A stretch of 64,000 nucleotides of DNA. Origin: Hyposmocoma kahamanoa (taxonomy: Eukaryota > Arthropoda > Insecta > Lepidoptera > Cosmopterigidae). The translations under genes were made by a program, and so were the position numbers. The stretch lies in assembly GCF_003589595.1 (NCBI RefSeq), contig NW_020654810.1, forward strand, positions 18,431,238 through 18,495,237, in the 5' to 3' direction. This document shows, in pieces, positions 12,379 to 21,539 of the stretch. Below the pieces are notes generated by a model, which saw only the letters and a list, made by a program, of their open reading frames with translations, ran no database searches and was not told where the DNA came from. Numbering within the stretch: the first letter of the stretch is position 1; every line of letters begins with the position of its first letter.

Positions 12379-13084
12379 TACTAATATGTTTGTATGCCTA
12401 ATGTTTGACCGGACACAGTGAAATTATATCTATTTATTTTGTACATATCAACTTCCATACAATCTGTGTTTTCACAAATAAATGAATTTGGATTTAGAGA
12501 CAACAGGTAAGAAGTGAATATTATATAATAAGGATCTGATATACCTAATGTACTTATGGAAATTTTACATATCACATTTTATATTTGAGCATGACTTCAT
12601 ACTTAGCGTATATTGATTGTCCAATAAGGCATCATAGATAAATAAAAAACCTGTCAATGGAAACCGTGACTACAGCGGCAAATATATTGGATAAACACAG
12701 CCTTTGCTTGTTGCGGGCAATAACGCAATGGTTGACGACTTGTCACCTGCAATTTCTTCAACTTGAAAGTAATTTCAATTTGTCACCATTGTCACATTGT
12801 TATTGTCGTGTTAGTTGAATTTGTGTGGTGATAAAATTGATTCTTTACAGGGTTCGAAAGAAAATTACATATTATGTGCAATCTTATTTGGATTTACGAC
12901 TAACTACGTTGTTACGCCTTGACGTGCATTTACAAAATTGGTATTTAGACTATGACTTGAAATGACGATAATTTTGGCAAAAATCTGATGGACTCATTTA
13001 ATGAATTTATTATTTATACAATTTCCGCCGAGTACACTTATTTAAAGTTTTAAAAAGTCTCACATTGTTATCTTATTGGTAATA

Positions 13085-13322
13085 GAATTGATCCTCTAAA
13101 AGTTTCCTAAAGTGGGCTTTACGGCCCACTAGAGTCCTTGAGTATGCGGAATCAATTGGGGAGTTCATGCTGTCTAGGGAGTGTTATCTGAACTACACTA
13201 CATTTTTCCCGTGTGTTAAGTTAATATAAAAAATACGTGTTTTCAATTATTTTTTGCGGTGGTTGATATTTTTTTATCTTGCCTAAGTGGGCGGTAACCA
13301 AAAACTTTGGGAACCCATGCTC
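13085..13322. mobile_element. hAT-like element remnant
   Basis: The right end in reverse reads CATGGGTTCCCAAAGTTTTT, which resembles the CAGNGGTTCCCAAAC ends of many hAT elements, followed by GGTTACCGCCCACTTAGGCA. The left side has an AAAGTGGGCTTTACGGCCCA segment. No transposase remains. Confidence 0.45.
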
Positions 13323-13484
13323 TACAATCTAGAGATCCAGTTGATACCCGAGATATAAAAAAACATAAAAGTAGTTTTGTTTTTAGATCGGGATACTGTC
13401 ATAATTCCAAGGATATTGTCATTAGTAAAAAAGTGGTATTATTAATTTAATTTATATGCGCAATTAATTTTTTTAATTTACCTT

Positions 13485-13590
13485 CGGCTTTTCGGTAAAG
13501 GAAAACATCGTAATGAAATCTGCACGTCGAAACGTGCGAAGTCCCCAACCCGTATTGGGTCAGCGTGGCGGACAATGGCTTAAATTTTTT
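13485..13590 (-). repeat. CCCACTG..GGGC family repeat, reverse fragment
   Basis: GGAAAACATCGTAATGAAAT, GTGCGAAGTCCCCAACCCGT and CAGCGTGGCGGACAATGGC. Confidence 0.5.
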
Positions 13591-14864
13591 TTTTTTAATT
13601 ACCACAAATGCAACTTATTCTAATAATACAAGAATGTACTGTAAAGACCAATTATAAACGATGCGTCTTCTTGTGTCACTGCTGAAGGTCTGATTGTTGT
13701 ATGATAAAAACATGTCAAAGCAGACAAATTTCGAGAAAACTGATGTCAATCACAAACAGTTTTTGGTATTCGCAGAATTTAACGAAAGATATAAATGTTG
13801 ACCCTCTGTCGGAAGTAGAGATTGGAATGTCGCACGAGAAGTTTAATGCAGACGAGACAGTTATAACTGTTATTATTTTCACGCTGAAATGGCTTAACCA
13901 AGGGTTACGTTAAATTTAGTTTTTTGAATGAAAACAGTGATTGATTTAGTGTAAAAAAAAATAGTTATCAATTAAGTATGTCGATACAAATTATACTCGA
14001 TAAAAACAGAACGTGCTCGTGGAGTTCGAATTATTTCGACCTATCTGTTTTTTGGACGAATAGTGATTTTAGTATTTATGTGGTCTGTGGTGATTTTGGA
14101 TAAATACATTTTTTGTATACATTGTGTACGCGATAATATTTGGAATTAGAAATAACGTCGCAGGGTCCAAGATTTTTTCCTCTAACCATACACACAAGGT
14201 GTATTTTTAAAAACTTTGTGTTTCATTTGAATTGGTAATTTTCTTTCGACAAGTCACTTTGACGCATTCCCGGATGAAAACATCGAAATTCTAATGTAAA
14301 TTCTTATGTTTTACAGCGGAGTTTATGTATATTTAAATTTTTAGACGCCTAATTAAATGGAATTGAAGTAAAACAAATTATTTTGGAGGACAGTAGCTCT
14401 ACCGTCCAGTTGACCCTATTACAGTGTCTACTTACATTGCGTTTAAAACTTGTTTGTATAAATAAAATACAAACCTTGGTGGTCAGAATATAAAATACTA
14501 ATTAGAATCGATGCAAAACATTTACCGCCGACTGCTCCATAAAACGTGCTGCCATTATAAACTAAGAGCAAAGAACTATTGGCGTTAGCTGCAGAGTAAC
14601 CTGCATCAACTATGTTATTTGTGTGTAACGTAACGACCGTAATAATAAATAGCTGTAATGAATGACTAATATTAGGTTATTTGTGGTCTTCAATGTTTAC
14701 AAACTTATCAAAGAGGATTCTTCGTAATTTTTAGAATACCTAGTCTGCTTTTTTGTTTGTAAAGTTAGCCAAGAAATTTTGTTATTGAAATCTTTAATTG
14801 AAACATACCTACCGAATAGATACTTGTATCGTATAACATCCAATGTTTTTAAACTCTACCGTTT

Positions 14865-14925
14865 GGAATTTTCATTATATTGGAAATGAAACTATTTTTT
14901 CGAATCTAAATCTTACAAGGTCCCG
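14865..14925 (+). repeat. Short fragment of the foldback family
   Basis: TATTGGAAATGAAACTATTT then TTACAAGGTCCCGTGACG resemble a decayed single arm. Confidence 0.45.
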
Positions 14926-15221
14926 TGACGTGACTATTATGTACAAATATAATTGTGATTTCATTATCGATAAAAGAACGGAAGGAACTATGTTTCTACT
15001 GTTAAATTTTAGGTTTTGTACTAAAACGTGGGTAGTATACGAAATAGCAACAGTCGCAGCAATGTCCTGCTCCTGAACTATTCAAACATAATGTTTTCTA
15101 AACATTTAACTAATGCATTTCTAAATATATTACACTTGAGGCAGCTACATAATATGTTTAGGTACAACCTTCTTACAACATCATAAATCGACGGGAGTAC
15201 GGGTAGTAAAGGGTCACTCAC

Positions 15222-15297
15222 CTGACGTGGTCCAGCATTCCGGGCACTCCTGGCACAGGGACGACCAGTCGAAGGCTAGGTCTTCGAAGCTCGCCAT
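15222..15297 (-). CDS. First coding exon of an unidentified gene (25 codons)
   Basis: On the minus strand an ATG at 15297 opens 25 codons reading MASFEDLAFDWSSLCQECPE then CWTTS plus one base, followed by a strong GTGAGT donor. The codons are GC-rich (GCG, CTG, GTC, TCG) unlike the AT-rich flanks, and the upstream sequence (15480-15720) is CpG-rich, as expected near a promoter. I do not recognise the protein; the short peptide is rich in Cys, Trp and acidic residues. No second exon was found between 1 and 15221, so the first intron is probably at least 15 kb. It could instead be a chance open frame. Confidence 0.55.
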
Positions 15298-15479
15298 AGT
15301 TGCGCCCACACCCACTTAATGTCCACTCCACACCATAACTATTCCAGTACTGGACACACTAACACTTTGTCATCAGGTTTACGTGTCCTTCTTATCCTTT
15401 CAAATAAATAAAGTAGAGCCTGGCCTTTCGTCACTGAACGGTTAAAGTTTAAATTTAAAATAAAATTCAAGTCAGTTAT

Positions 15480-15720
15480 CAGGTGTTAAAAGTTCGCGGT
15501 ATTAGATAGAATCTGTCGTGTCTGCAGCAATGCGGCGTGAGCGCGCACGAGCACACAAGCGGTCAGCGGAATACTGCGCGCGCGCAACCTCGCCGCGGCA
15601 GCCCGGCTCGGGATGTCGCGCTCGGAACCTGTTCCTCGAGACCCGCGAGTTCAGAGCGCCGAGCGTTCACGCGACTCTTTCGATTTCAATGAACCGTTAA
15701 CAATCTATTCTCGCCGGGTG
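15480..15720. promoter_or_regulatory. GC/CpG-rich tract, probable promoter or 5' UTR of the minus-strand gene
   Basis: This stretch contains dense CG dinucleotides (for example GCGCGCGCAACC and GCGCTCGGAACC) in an otherwise AT-rich window. It sits 180-420 bases upstream of the ATG at 15297 on the minus strand. A 60-codon plus-strand open frame inside it looks like a by-product of the GC content. No TATA box or initiator could be fixed with confidence. Confidence 0.4.
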
Positions 15721-15936
15721 TGTCATCTTATCTGCACATCATCACGTAATACAACCGCATAAAAGACTATCTGTATCACTGCGCCGGATACAATGAGACC
15801 GTTGCAATTGTTAAATTTTCACCGGACTTTAGACGTTTCAAAATCTATTGCCAATCAGATAAAATAAACTGAAAGTTCGAATAAGTAGCGCGAAATTTTG
15901 CGTCGGCACGATACAATTTGAGCATTTGCTTTTGAA

Positions 15937-16494
15937 ATGAATTCGAGACACGTCGAGTGGCCGTTAACCGGGTGTCCTTATGCAAGCCCACGCAGGTCTA
16001 GTACAAACCGCGAGCCTGTGTCGCAGCACACCATCGTCGGCTCTTTTGTTGATACAGTTTTATTAAGTCATACATATTCTGTCCGTACGGCCTTCTCAAA
16101 CCTATTTCAAGTTCTTAGAAAATATGCAAGGAATGTTTGCGCGCGCAGTGATTGCGTTATTATAAGACGGAGCCTACTCAGTCCTCAATTGCAATTTTCC
16201 GGCATCATGGTAACAGAACGGCAGGAAATCAACCGTAAAGGGTTGAAAGCTTACAATTATGTGGTTTATTTTATTATGCATTTAAAAATTTTCTTTCCGT
16301 TCTTATTACGATGGTACTATGTAGGTAATTTCATAGAACCTTGCCGACACGTCATACACGCAAGTGTTACTGTGATTGATGATTTTTGGATGGCTATGGT
16401 TATGATTATTATTAATTTGTACGCAAAGGTCTCAATGGGCTCACACTACTTTTTGTATAAATACGTAATACCTGTACGTACTCTATCGCAATAG
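15937..16494 (+). CDS. Unexplained 185-codon open frame (doubtful gene)
   Basis: This is the longest uninterrupted frame in the window. It opens MNSRHVEWPLTGCPYAS and has a polar, Ser/Arg-rich first half. The second half is hydrophobic (for example IMHLKIFFPFLLRWYYVGNF). I recognise no domain. It runs away from the minus-strand exon at 15297 and shares the GC-rich tract between them, so it could be a divergent transcript, a lineage-specific gene or chance. No splice structure is obvious. The first half is more GC-rich than its surroundings, which lowers the stop frequency. Confidence 0.2.
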   Translation: MNSRHVEWPLTGCPYASPRRSSTNREPVSQHTIVGSFVDTVLLSHTYSVRTAFSNLFQVLRKYARNVCARSDCVIIRRSLLSPQLQFSGIMVTERQEINRKGLKAYNYVVYFIMHLKIFFPFLLRWYYVGNFIEPCRHVIHASVTVIDDFWMAMVMIIINLYAKVSMGSHYFLYKYVIPVRTLSQ

Positions 16495-17904
16495 CAATAC
16501 CAGCTATGATATTTAAGTATGATTCAAAATATTTACTTCTGTGTTAATAATTGCAAATAGGTAAATCGCGTATGGCATTCATAGCGGGTAGTTCAACTTT
16601 TTTTAGTTATTAAAGCAGAAAGCGGCAAACGAACTCGTTCCGCGGACGACCATTTGAGACGGTAAACTCGCGAGCCTGGAAATACGTACATGCTCTTGAG
16701 TAACAATAACAACGTAACTCGTCGTCCTTGAACTGAAGTAACACAGGTAACTATGCATCACGTTTCATCTAGTACTTTTGGACCATAAGAATTTATTACA
16801 TTTTGTGTACTTTCATTTTTTAAAAGAGAAATTAAATAGGGCGCAGGCAGCGTTTGTTCCATTGAATTTGTGGAAGGTGTAAGGTTTTACACCTTACTTT
16901 ATATTTCATACTATAGAAACTTGCATATGAAAGTCTAGCGATGTTTGAATGCGTGAAAATTGTTACCTTTCACATAAAAACCGAGCCGTTGTTAAGAAGT
17001 GAATAATAGCAAATACTTTGGTCTAGAGTAAAGATGACATTGTATTAATACTATGTATCTTTATTCTAGATCTGTGATCAAAGTAAGTTAGCCGCAAACA
17101 GATGCACGTACCAATGTTAAACAGAACGACAATCTTTTGCTCAAGGTTCATGCTTCGCTTGTTTCACCCATCATTCGAATCCGGATAGCACGAACTCTGT
17201 GATAGAATTCTATGAAACCGACCGTGTAATTTGCCTCTTATCTCAGGATAATTATCAATTTAATATTAAAAGAATAATCGTGTGATATGTTGATATGTGT
17301 GATACGATTTTCTGAAAATTTTAATTTATATATGAAGTATTTACATAAGTTAAAACCCTACTCTTAATTTAATAATTAATCGAAAAACAAGAACACATGT
17401 GTACATTAGTTTATGTGTAAATAATTTAGTAGGTAATAAAGAGGCTATGTAGTTTGTGTAACTTTTATGAAACACGCGGAAATATTAGTTGAGAACTGGC
17501 ACAATTGAAGACCTTCCGCGTGTCGCTGTCGTAGCTGTTGCATTTTTTCTTTACGAATCTTGTTTATTTTAATTTGACAAATTAGGAGTCTTGCAAATAC
17601 TTGTGTCGAAAATCAATAACAAATATATCTTATTGGTTATGCTATGGTATTTTACGCGATCACCATTTTACGCGAATAATTAGAATTTAAAATTTTCATC
17701 TTTCCGAAATATATAGTCCCGAAGCCCTTATTTATTGGCTGATAATCGTTTAAGGTCCATTCAGTACTTATCTGAAACCTATCGGAATCCCTGCAAAGTC
17801 GCAAAAAATTTGCTGCCATACATTTTGGTCGAGTATTTATTACACTATCTATGGAACAGACTGTTTTTGTTGTGTTTCATAAATCTCAGTACAGGGTACT
17901 AAAA

Positions 17905-18137
17905 AACGGACCGCAAAAGTCATTCATCCCCTAGTTTGCCACCCTTAGAGGACGAATATTTTCTTCAAATTTAAATGGGACCACTCCTGAGTAACCCTCT
18001 TTCCAACAGAAAAGAATCATCAAAATTGGTTCACAAATGTTATTTTTGTTATTGTTAGTTTGCCGGATCGCGTAACATGCATAACAAAATTAATTTGAAT
18101 TGAAAACCTCCACCTTTTTTAGAAGTCGGTTAAAAAG
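17905..18137 (-). repeat. Dispersed AACCGACTTC-family repeat
   Basis: Reverse copy: CATCCCCTAGTTTGCCACCC, then GATCGCGTAACATGC and AGAAGTCGGTTAAAAA. Confidence 0.65.
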
Positions 18138-18337
18138 AAGTCTCCGTAGTAAAGTTGCTTTGCTTCATGTTGCGAAAATATCAGCCAGTAAATTTGAACA
18201 TAAATTGATCAACATTTTATCGTCAATATTTTGGCAATGATCACGATTTAAAATAAATTTAAATATAAGGTACATTTGTTATTAATGAAAATATTTAAAT
18301 AGGACAAGGCTTTGTTTCAAAGATATTTATAAATTCA

Positions 18338-18540
18338 CGACCTCGTTGGTCTACCAGTTTTAACAGCGGGCGCTGGATAATGGGGTTCCCGGGTTCAATT
18401 CCCAGTAAGATCAACTTGGGAATGAAGTTTTCTAAATTGGTTCTAGTTTATGTTCTGGGTAGTGCCCTGGAGTGAATTCCTTTGCTCTGGTGCTCATAGT
18501 ACTGAAAGTTGGGAGAAAAGCACACTATTATTGTTGTAAA
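18338..18540 (+). mobile_element. tRNA-derived SINE, family 2
   Basis: The head CGACCTCGTTGGTCTACCAG and the B-box GGTTCAATTCC are followed by the shared body CTAAATTGGTTCTAGT, GTGCCCTGGAGTG and GCTCTGGTGCTCATAGTACT. Ends in an ATTATTGTTG tail. Confidence 0.75.
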
Positions 18541-18678
18541 TAGACTACGCAAACCTTTTTTCAATTAAGAATAAGAAGTGTCCTAAAATAATATGTATAA
18601 AAGGTATTTGAAGTCCTCGGTTTATGTAACTCATTTCTTTTTATAGGTTTTCGGGTTGGGTTAGGTATACTAGTGGTC

Positions 18679-19348
18679 CCCCCCGAAGGGGTTCCCGCCT
18701 TGTCGTGGCGGGGGGGCTCTAGTAGCCGTGGTCGATTTCATCCCACGGTGAAGCTAAGAGGAACCCACGGGCCGGCCGATGGTGCTAGGCTGGCCCGAGG
18801 AGGAGGGCGTTCCGCGCGGGGCTCGTTTGGCCAGCGGGAGACCGCGCGGAGGAGGGTCGCGGGGGGAGAGACGTGTCGGTGTGTCGTTGCCGCTCGTCCT
18901 GTCCTCCGCGACCNNNNNNNNNNCATCAGATCCGCCGCGGGGGCTGGGGGAGCAGCCACTGAACTTCACAGTTGAGTGGATGCTGTCCTGGCCCCCCATG
19001 GCCCCTGGGTAGCGGACTCGGGGGAGTTCGTTGCCCAGCATAAAGGGGCCCGGGATGGAAGGCTCGTCTGGTGTTCGGCGAGCCTCACATTCGGAGTCGG
19101 GGGACCGATGTGTCTCCCTTCTCGAGGAAGGGCTGCGCAGGGCGCGGCCAGCCGCTGGTGGGGGCGCGGACGAGTGCAACAGCGTACCCGTACCCCCACC
19201 TACAGCGGAGAGGAGGAACACTCCGGGGGTTTAGTGCGGTCGGGCTGCTCCCCTTCAGGGTTCAGCCCAGTCCCACATAACCCCGGCTCTGCCCCCGCGG
19301 GGCCGAGGTATCTGTAAGCAGATTCCCCCGGATTAACAAAAAAAAAAA
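18679..19348 (+). mobile_element. GC-rich retroposon with poly-A tail and 16-bp target duplication
   Basis: AGGTATACTAGTGGTC occurs at 18663-18678 and again at 19349-19364. The insert between is far richer in G+C than its surroundings and ends in a run of A, the hallmark of target-primed reverse transcription. No reverse-transcriptase motif is present and its frames span a gap, so it is read as a non-autonomous or heavily shortened LINE-type insertion. A diverged relative lies at 29179-29595. It contains 10 N at 18914-18923. Confidence 0.8.
18914..18923. other. Assembly gap (10 N)
   Basis: Ten undetermined bases inside the GC-rich retroposon. Frames that cross it are not interpretable, and the true gap size is unknown. 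Confidence 0.99.
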
Positions 19349-20221
19349 AGGTATACTAGTGGTCACACTGGTAAAAGGCGCGTATCTGCACTAAACCAAA
19401 TTTTACAGGAGAGAGAATTAACGTTATTATTTTGTTATTTCAATGGCTCTGACTTTCATTATTGCACAATAAATGTTAATTTATGTCGTCTATGAACTGA
19501 TAACAATAAATCACGCGAATTTGATTCGGTCACTAAATTGCAGAAACGGAAACTCATAATAAGGAAATTCGGGTGCAAATGGTGATATTATAAATGATGT
19601 TCGGAAGAAAAAGCCCTTTTTTTTCCTTGCGCCGCCGCGAGGAATTCAGGTTCTTTGGAGGCGTTGCGAGCGGTGCTGCACCATAGGTACCTAAAGCCGG
19701 CACTGTCCTGAACTATCAGACTTATTTCCACCACATAGAAAAAACAGGTTTTGAGTGTTAAAAGTTCATAAAATCAAAATCCTTCGTCATGCAATAAACT
19801 ACATTGTAAAATATTTGTGATACACCATGGTACACTCAAGAATCATCATCATTCATCAATCATTCAATAGATACAATAAAAAATATTAAATTAAGAATAA
19901 CTCGCTCATATAACACACCTCCACAAACACCATAATTAAAATTCTAAAATATTAAACATTTTACTTACGGCGTTTTATACTTGCGCGGCATGATTGCTCA
20001 TTGTTTACCTGTCCATTAATTTACTGAACTTGCTCCACTTAAAGACCTATTTTGCGAAAGGAAAACCTTTCCTATGATTGATAGGCAACAAAATCTATCA
20101 ATGCCGCAATTTACAATGTTACAGACATAAACATTGCACTCAAACTTCATTATCAATGTTATTGTTGTGGATACACTGAGTGATCAGATCACTTATAACT
20201 TTCTAGAATGAATAAGATTTT

Positions 20222-20450
20222 TATTATGATAAAGTGACGGGACGAGCAAGTCGTGCACCTGGTGGTAAGCGACACGCCTGTCCATAGCAGTTGCAGTGTC
20301 ACTCAATTTTAAATCGCAAAATTCGGACAGGCGTCACCCTGAGATATAAGTTGACATGTACCATGTGCCTGAAATTTCACCAGCACCCTAACCGTAACCA
20401 GAACGCCGTAATGCTCACACTACTGCTTGTAGGCAGAAATTGGTAAGATT
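20222..20450 (-). repeat. GTGAAAGAGTT-family repeat
   Basis: AAAGTGACGGGACGAGCAAG to CTGCTTGTAGGCAGAAATTG in reverse orientation. Confidence 0.6.
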
Positions 20451-20533
20451 TTTGTTTATTTGTGCCATTTTGTGCATAAATAACGCATCAGCCACTTAAT
20501 CTCAATAATATAAATAATAAATATCAATTTACT

Positions 20534-20744
20534 GCCTCTGTGGCCGAACGGTTACCATGCCGGACTGCCACGCAGAGGTCCCAGGTTCGATTCCCGGGCC
20601 GGGAGAAATATTTGTATGGCCTACATTTATTTCTCTCGTGAGTTTGGGTGTAATTTGTGGTTGTCTATGTGTGTCCATGGCACCCGCAACACAGGGTTTC
20701 CCTAGTGCGGGGCTATGTTGAGTGTGTGCGTTATTATTATTAAA
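20534..20744 (+). mobile_element. tRNA-derived SINE, family 1
   Basis: The head carries an A-box-like TGGCCGAACGGTTACC and a B-box GGTTCGATTCC. The body contains GTGTCCATGGCACCCGC and AGTGCGGGGCTATGTTGAGT. The tail is a run of TTA units. Two further copies lie in the window (31201-31408, 56198-56410) and align over the full length. It is not a functional tRNA because no acceptor stem closes around the boxes. Confidence 0.85.
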
Positions 20745-21288
20745 TCTTAATAGTTTCCTGGACATCTACGTCGTATATTAGATGACGTTCGAAACATAGC
20801 TTCAAGATCTTTCAGCGCTTCTTGAGGGTATGGGCAGTGGTACAATGGATCAATGAGGAAGGGATAATTTACATTGCAGCGGAACGGACTGGAAGTGATT
20901 TTTTGTAACCATAACATAATGAGCCTTCTTCTGAAAAATTGCTGCTACGTATCTAGTTTGTACGTAACACAATTGACATAAAGTTATTTGGGCTGTGTAC
21001 AAAACTTCGCTTCCATTCCGTTTCGAAGCATTGTAAACTGCGGGAAATAATAAGATGAAAAACATCAACGGTAGTAGAATCAGCTCAAGGCTGCCACTAT
21101 TGTCATCATCACGCCAAAGTAGAGCTTTTTCAAATTTCAATGTGGACAAATTAGAAAGAGTTATGTTAGTATATTATTTTATAAGTCAAGGTTAGAATGA
21201 ACGCTTGTAAGTCACTTATCGCTAGAGTGACTGCTGCTAACTAGGTTGCATACAAATAATAAAAATTAATCTAGTTTTAAACACATTA

Positions 21289-21294
21289 TTTAAT
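21289..21294 (-). terminator. Possible Prp31 polyadenylation signal (ATTAAA variant)
   Basis: An ATTAAA hexamer on the minus strand lies about 135 bases past the stop codon. No canonical AATAAA was noticed between it and the stop. This is weak evidence based on the hexamer and its spacing. Confidence 0.3.
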
Positions 21295-21428
21295 TCTAAT
21301 TATTTCACTTCACAATAACGTTTCATTCTCGCCCTTATAATGGAACATCATAAAGTCCACAACTTGAAATCACGTTCACGGTTTGTACATATTTAAGAAG
21401 ACTGCTCTTAATGTGTTGAATTCTTAAA

Positions 21429-21539
21429 TCACGTGGTGTTCTTGCCGACAGAAAGGAATCCGGAGGTGTTTGAGAAATACTTGGCGTTCGCTTCGTTGAT
21501 TCGAGTTTCTGCCGCTTGGGGGTTCACGATTTCCAGGCC
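21429..21539 (-). CDS. Prp31: Prp31 exon 9, terminal coding exon (residues 464-499)
   Basis: The acceptor is TTTGTTCCAG. The exon reads GLEIVNPQAAETRINEANAK then YFSNTSGFLSVGKNTT and the TGA stop at 21431-21429. The conserved GLEIVNPQAAE directly continues TPLQ of exon 8 in the family, so this small exon is the true 3' coding end despite its distance. Confidence 0.94.
   Translation of the reverse strand, partial: GLEIVNPQAAETRINEANAKYFSNTSGFLSVGKNTT

Larger units (their letters stand above)
1..15221. other. Gene-poor, repeat-rich left flank (probable first intron of the minus-strand gene)
   Basis: No supported exon was found. It holds copies of two tRNA/LINE-like repeat families (about 80-510, 1790-2045, 3420-3575, 8160-8412, 10960-11090, 12083-12378, 13485-13590), foldback elements (998-1400, 9015-9147, 9906-10071, 14865-14925), a MITE plus composite block (4334-5525), LINE tails (7280-7560, 9217-9342), a short MITE (6276-6433) and a hAT-like remnant (13085-13322). 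In the remaining stretches (2050-3420, 3600-4330, 5620-6270, 6440-7270, 7750-8160, 8420-9000, 9345-9890, 10090-10960, 11095-12080, 12380-13080, 13600-14860) I see only AT-rich sequence and short unconvincing open frames. Confidence 0.5.
15298..21428. other. Intergenic region between the minus-strand first exon and the Prp31 3' end
   Basis: Besides the entries listed separately (GC-rich tract, open frame, 17905-18137 repeat, SINE at 18338, retroposon at 18679, repeat at 20222, SINE at 20534), nothing is recognised in 16500-17900, 19365-20220 or 20760-21290. The minus-strand frame at 20850-21149 has no recognisable domain. Confidence 0.5.

Noticed and set aside
18673..19317. Several overlapping frames on both strands in the GC-rich insert
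   Set aside because: High GC depletes stops in all frames, the frames cross a 10-N gap, and the segment is a retroposon with target duplications. None shows a recognisable domain.
20850..21149. 99-codon minus-strand frame near the Prp31 3' end
   Set aside because: No recognisable domain and no splice sites linking it to Prp31; the conserved terminal exon with its stop lies upstream of it.
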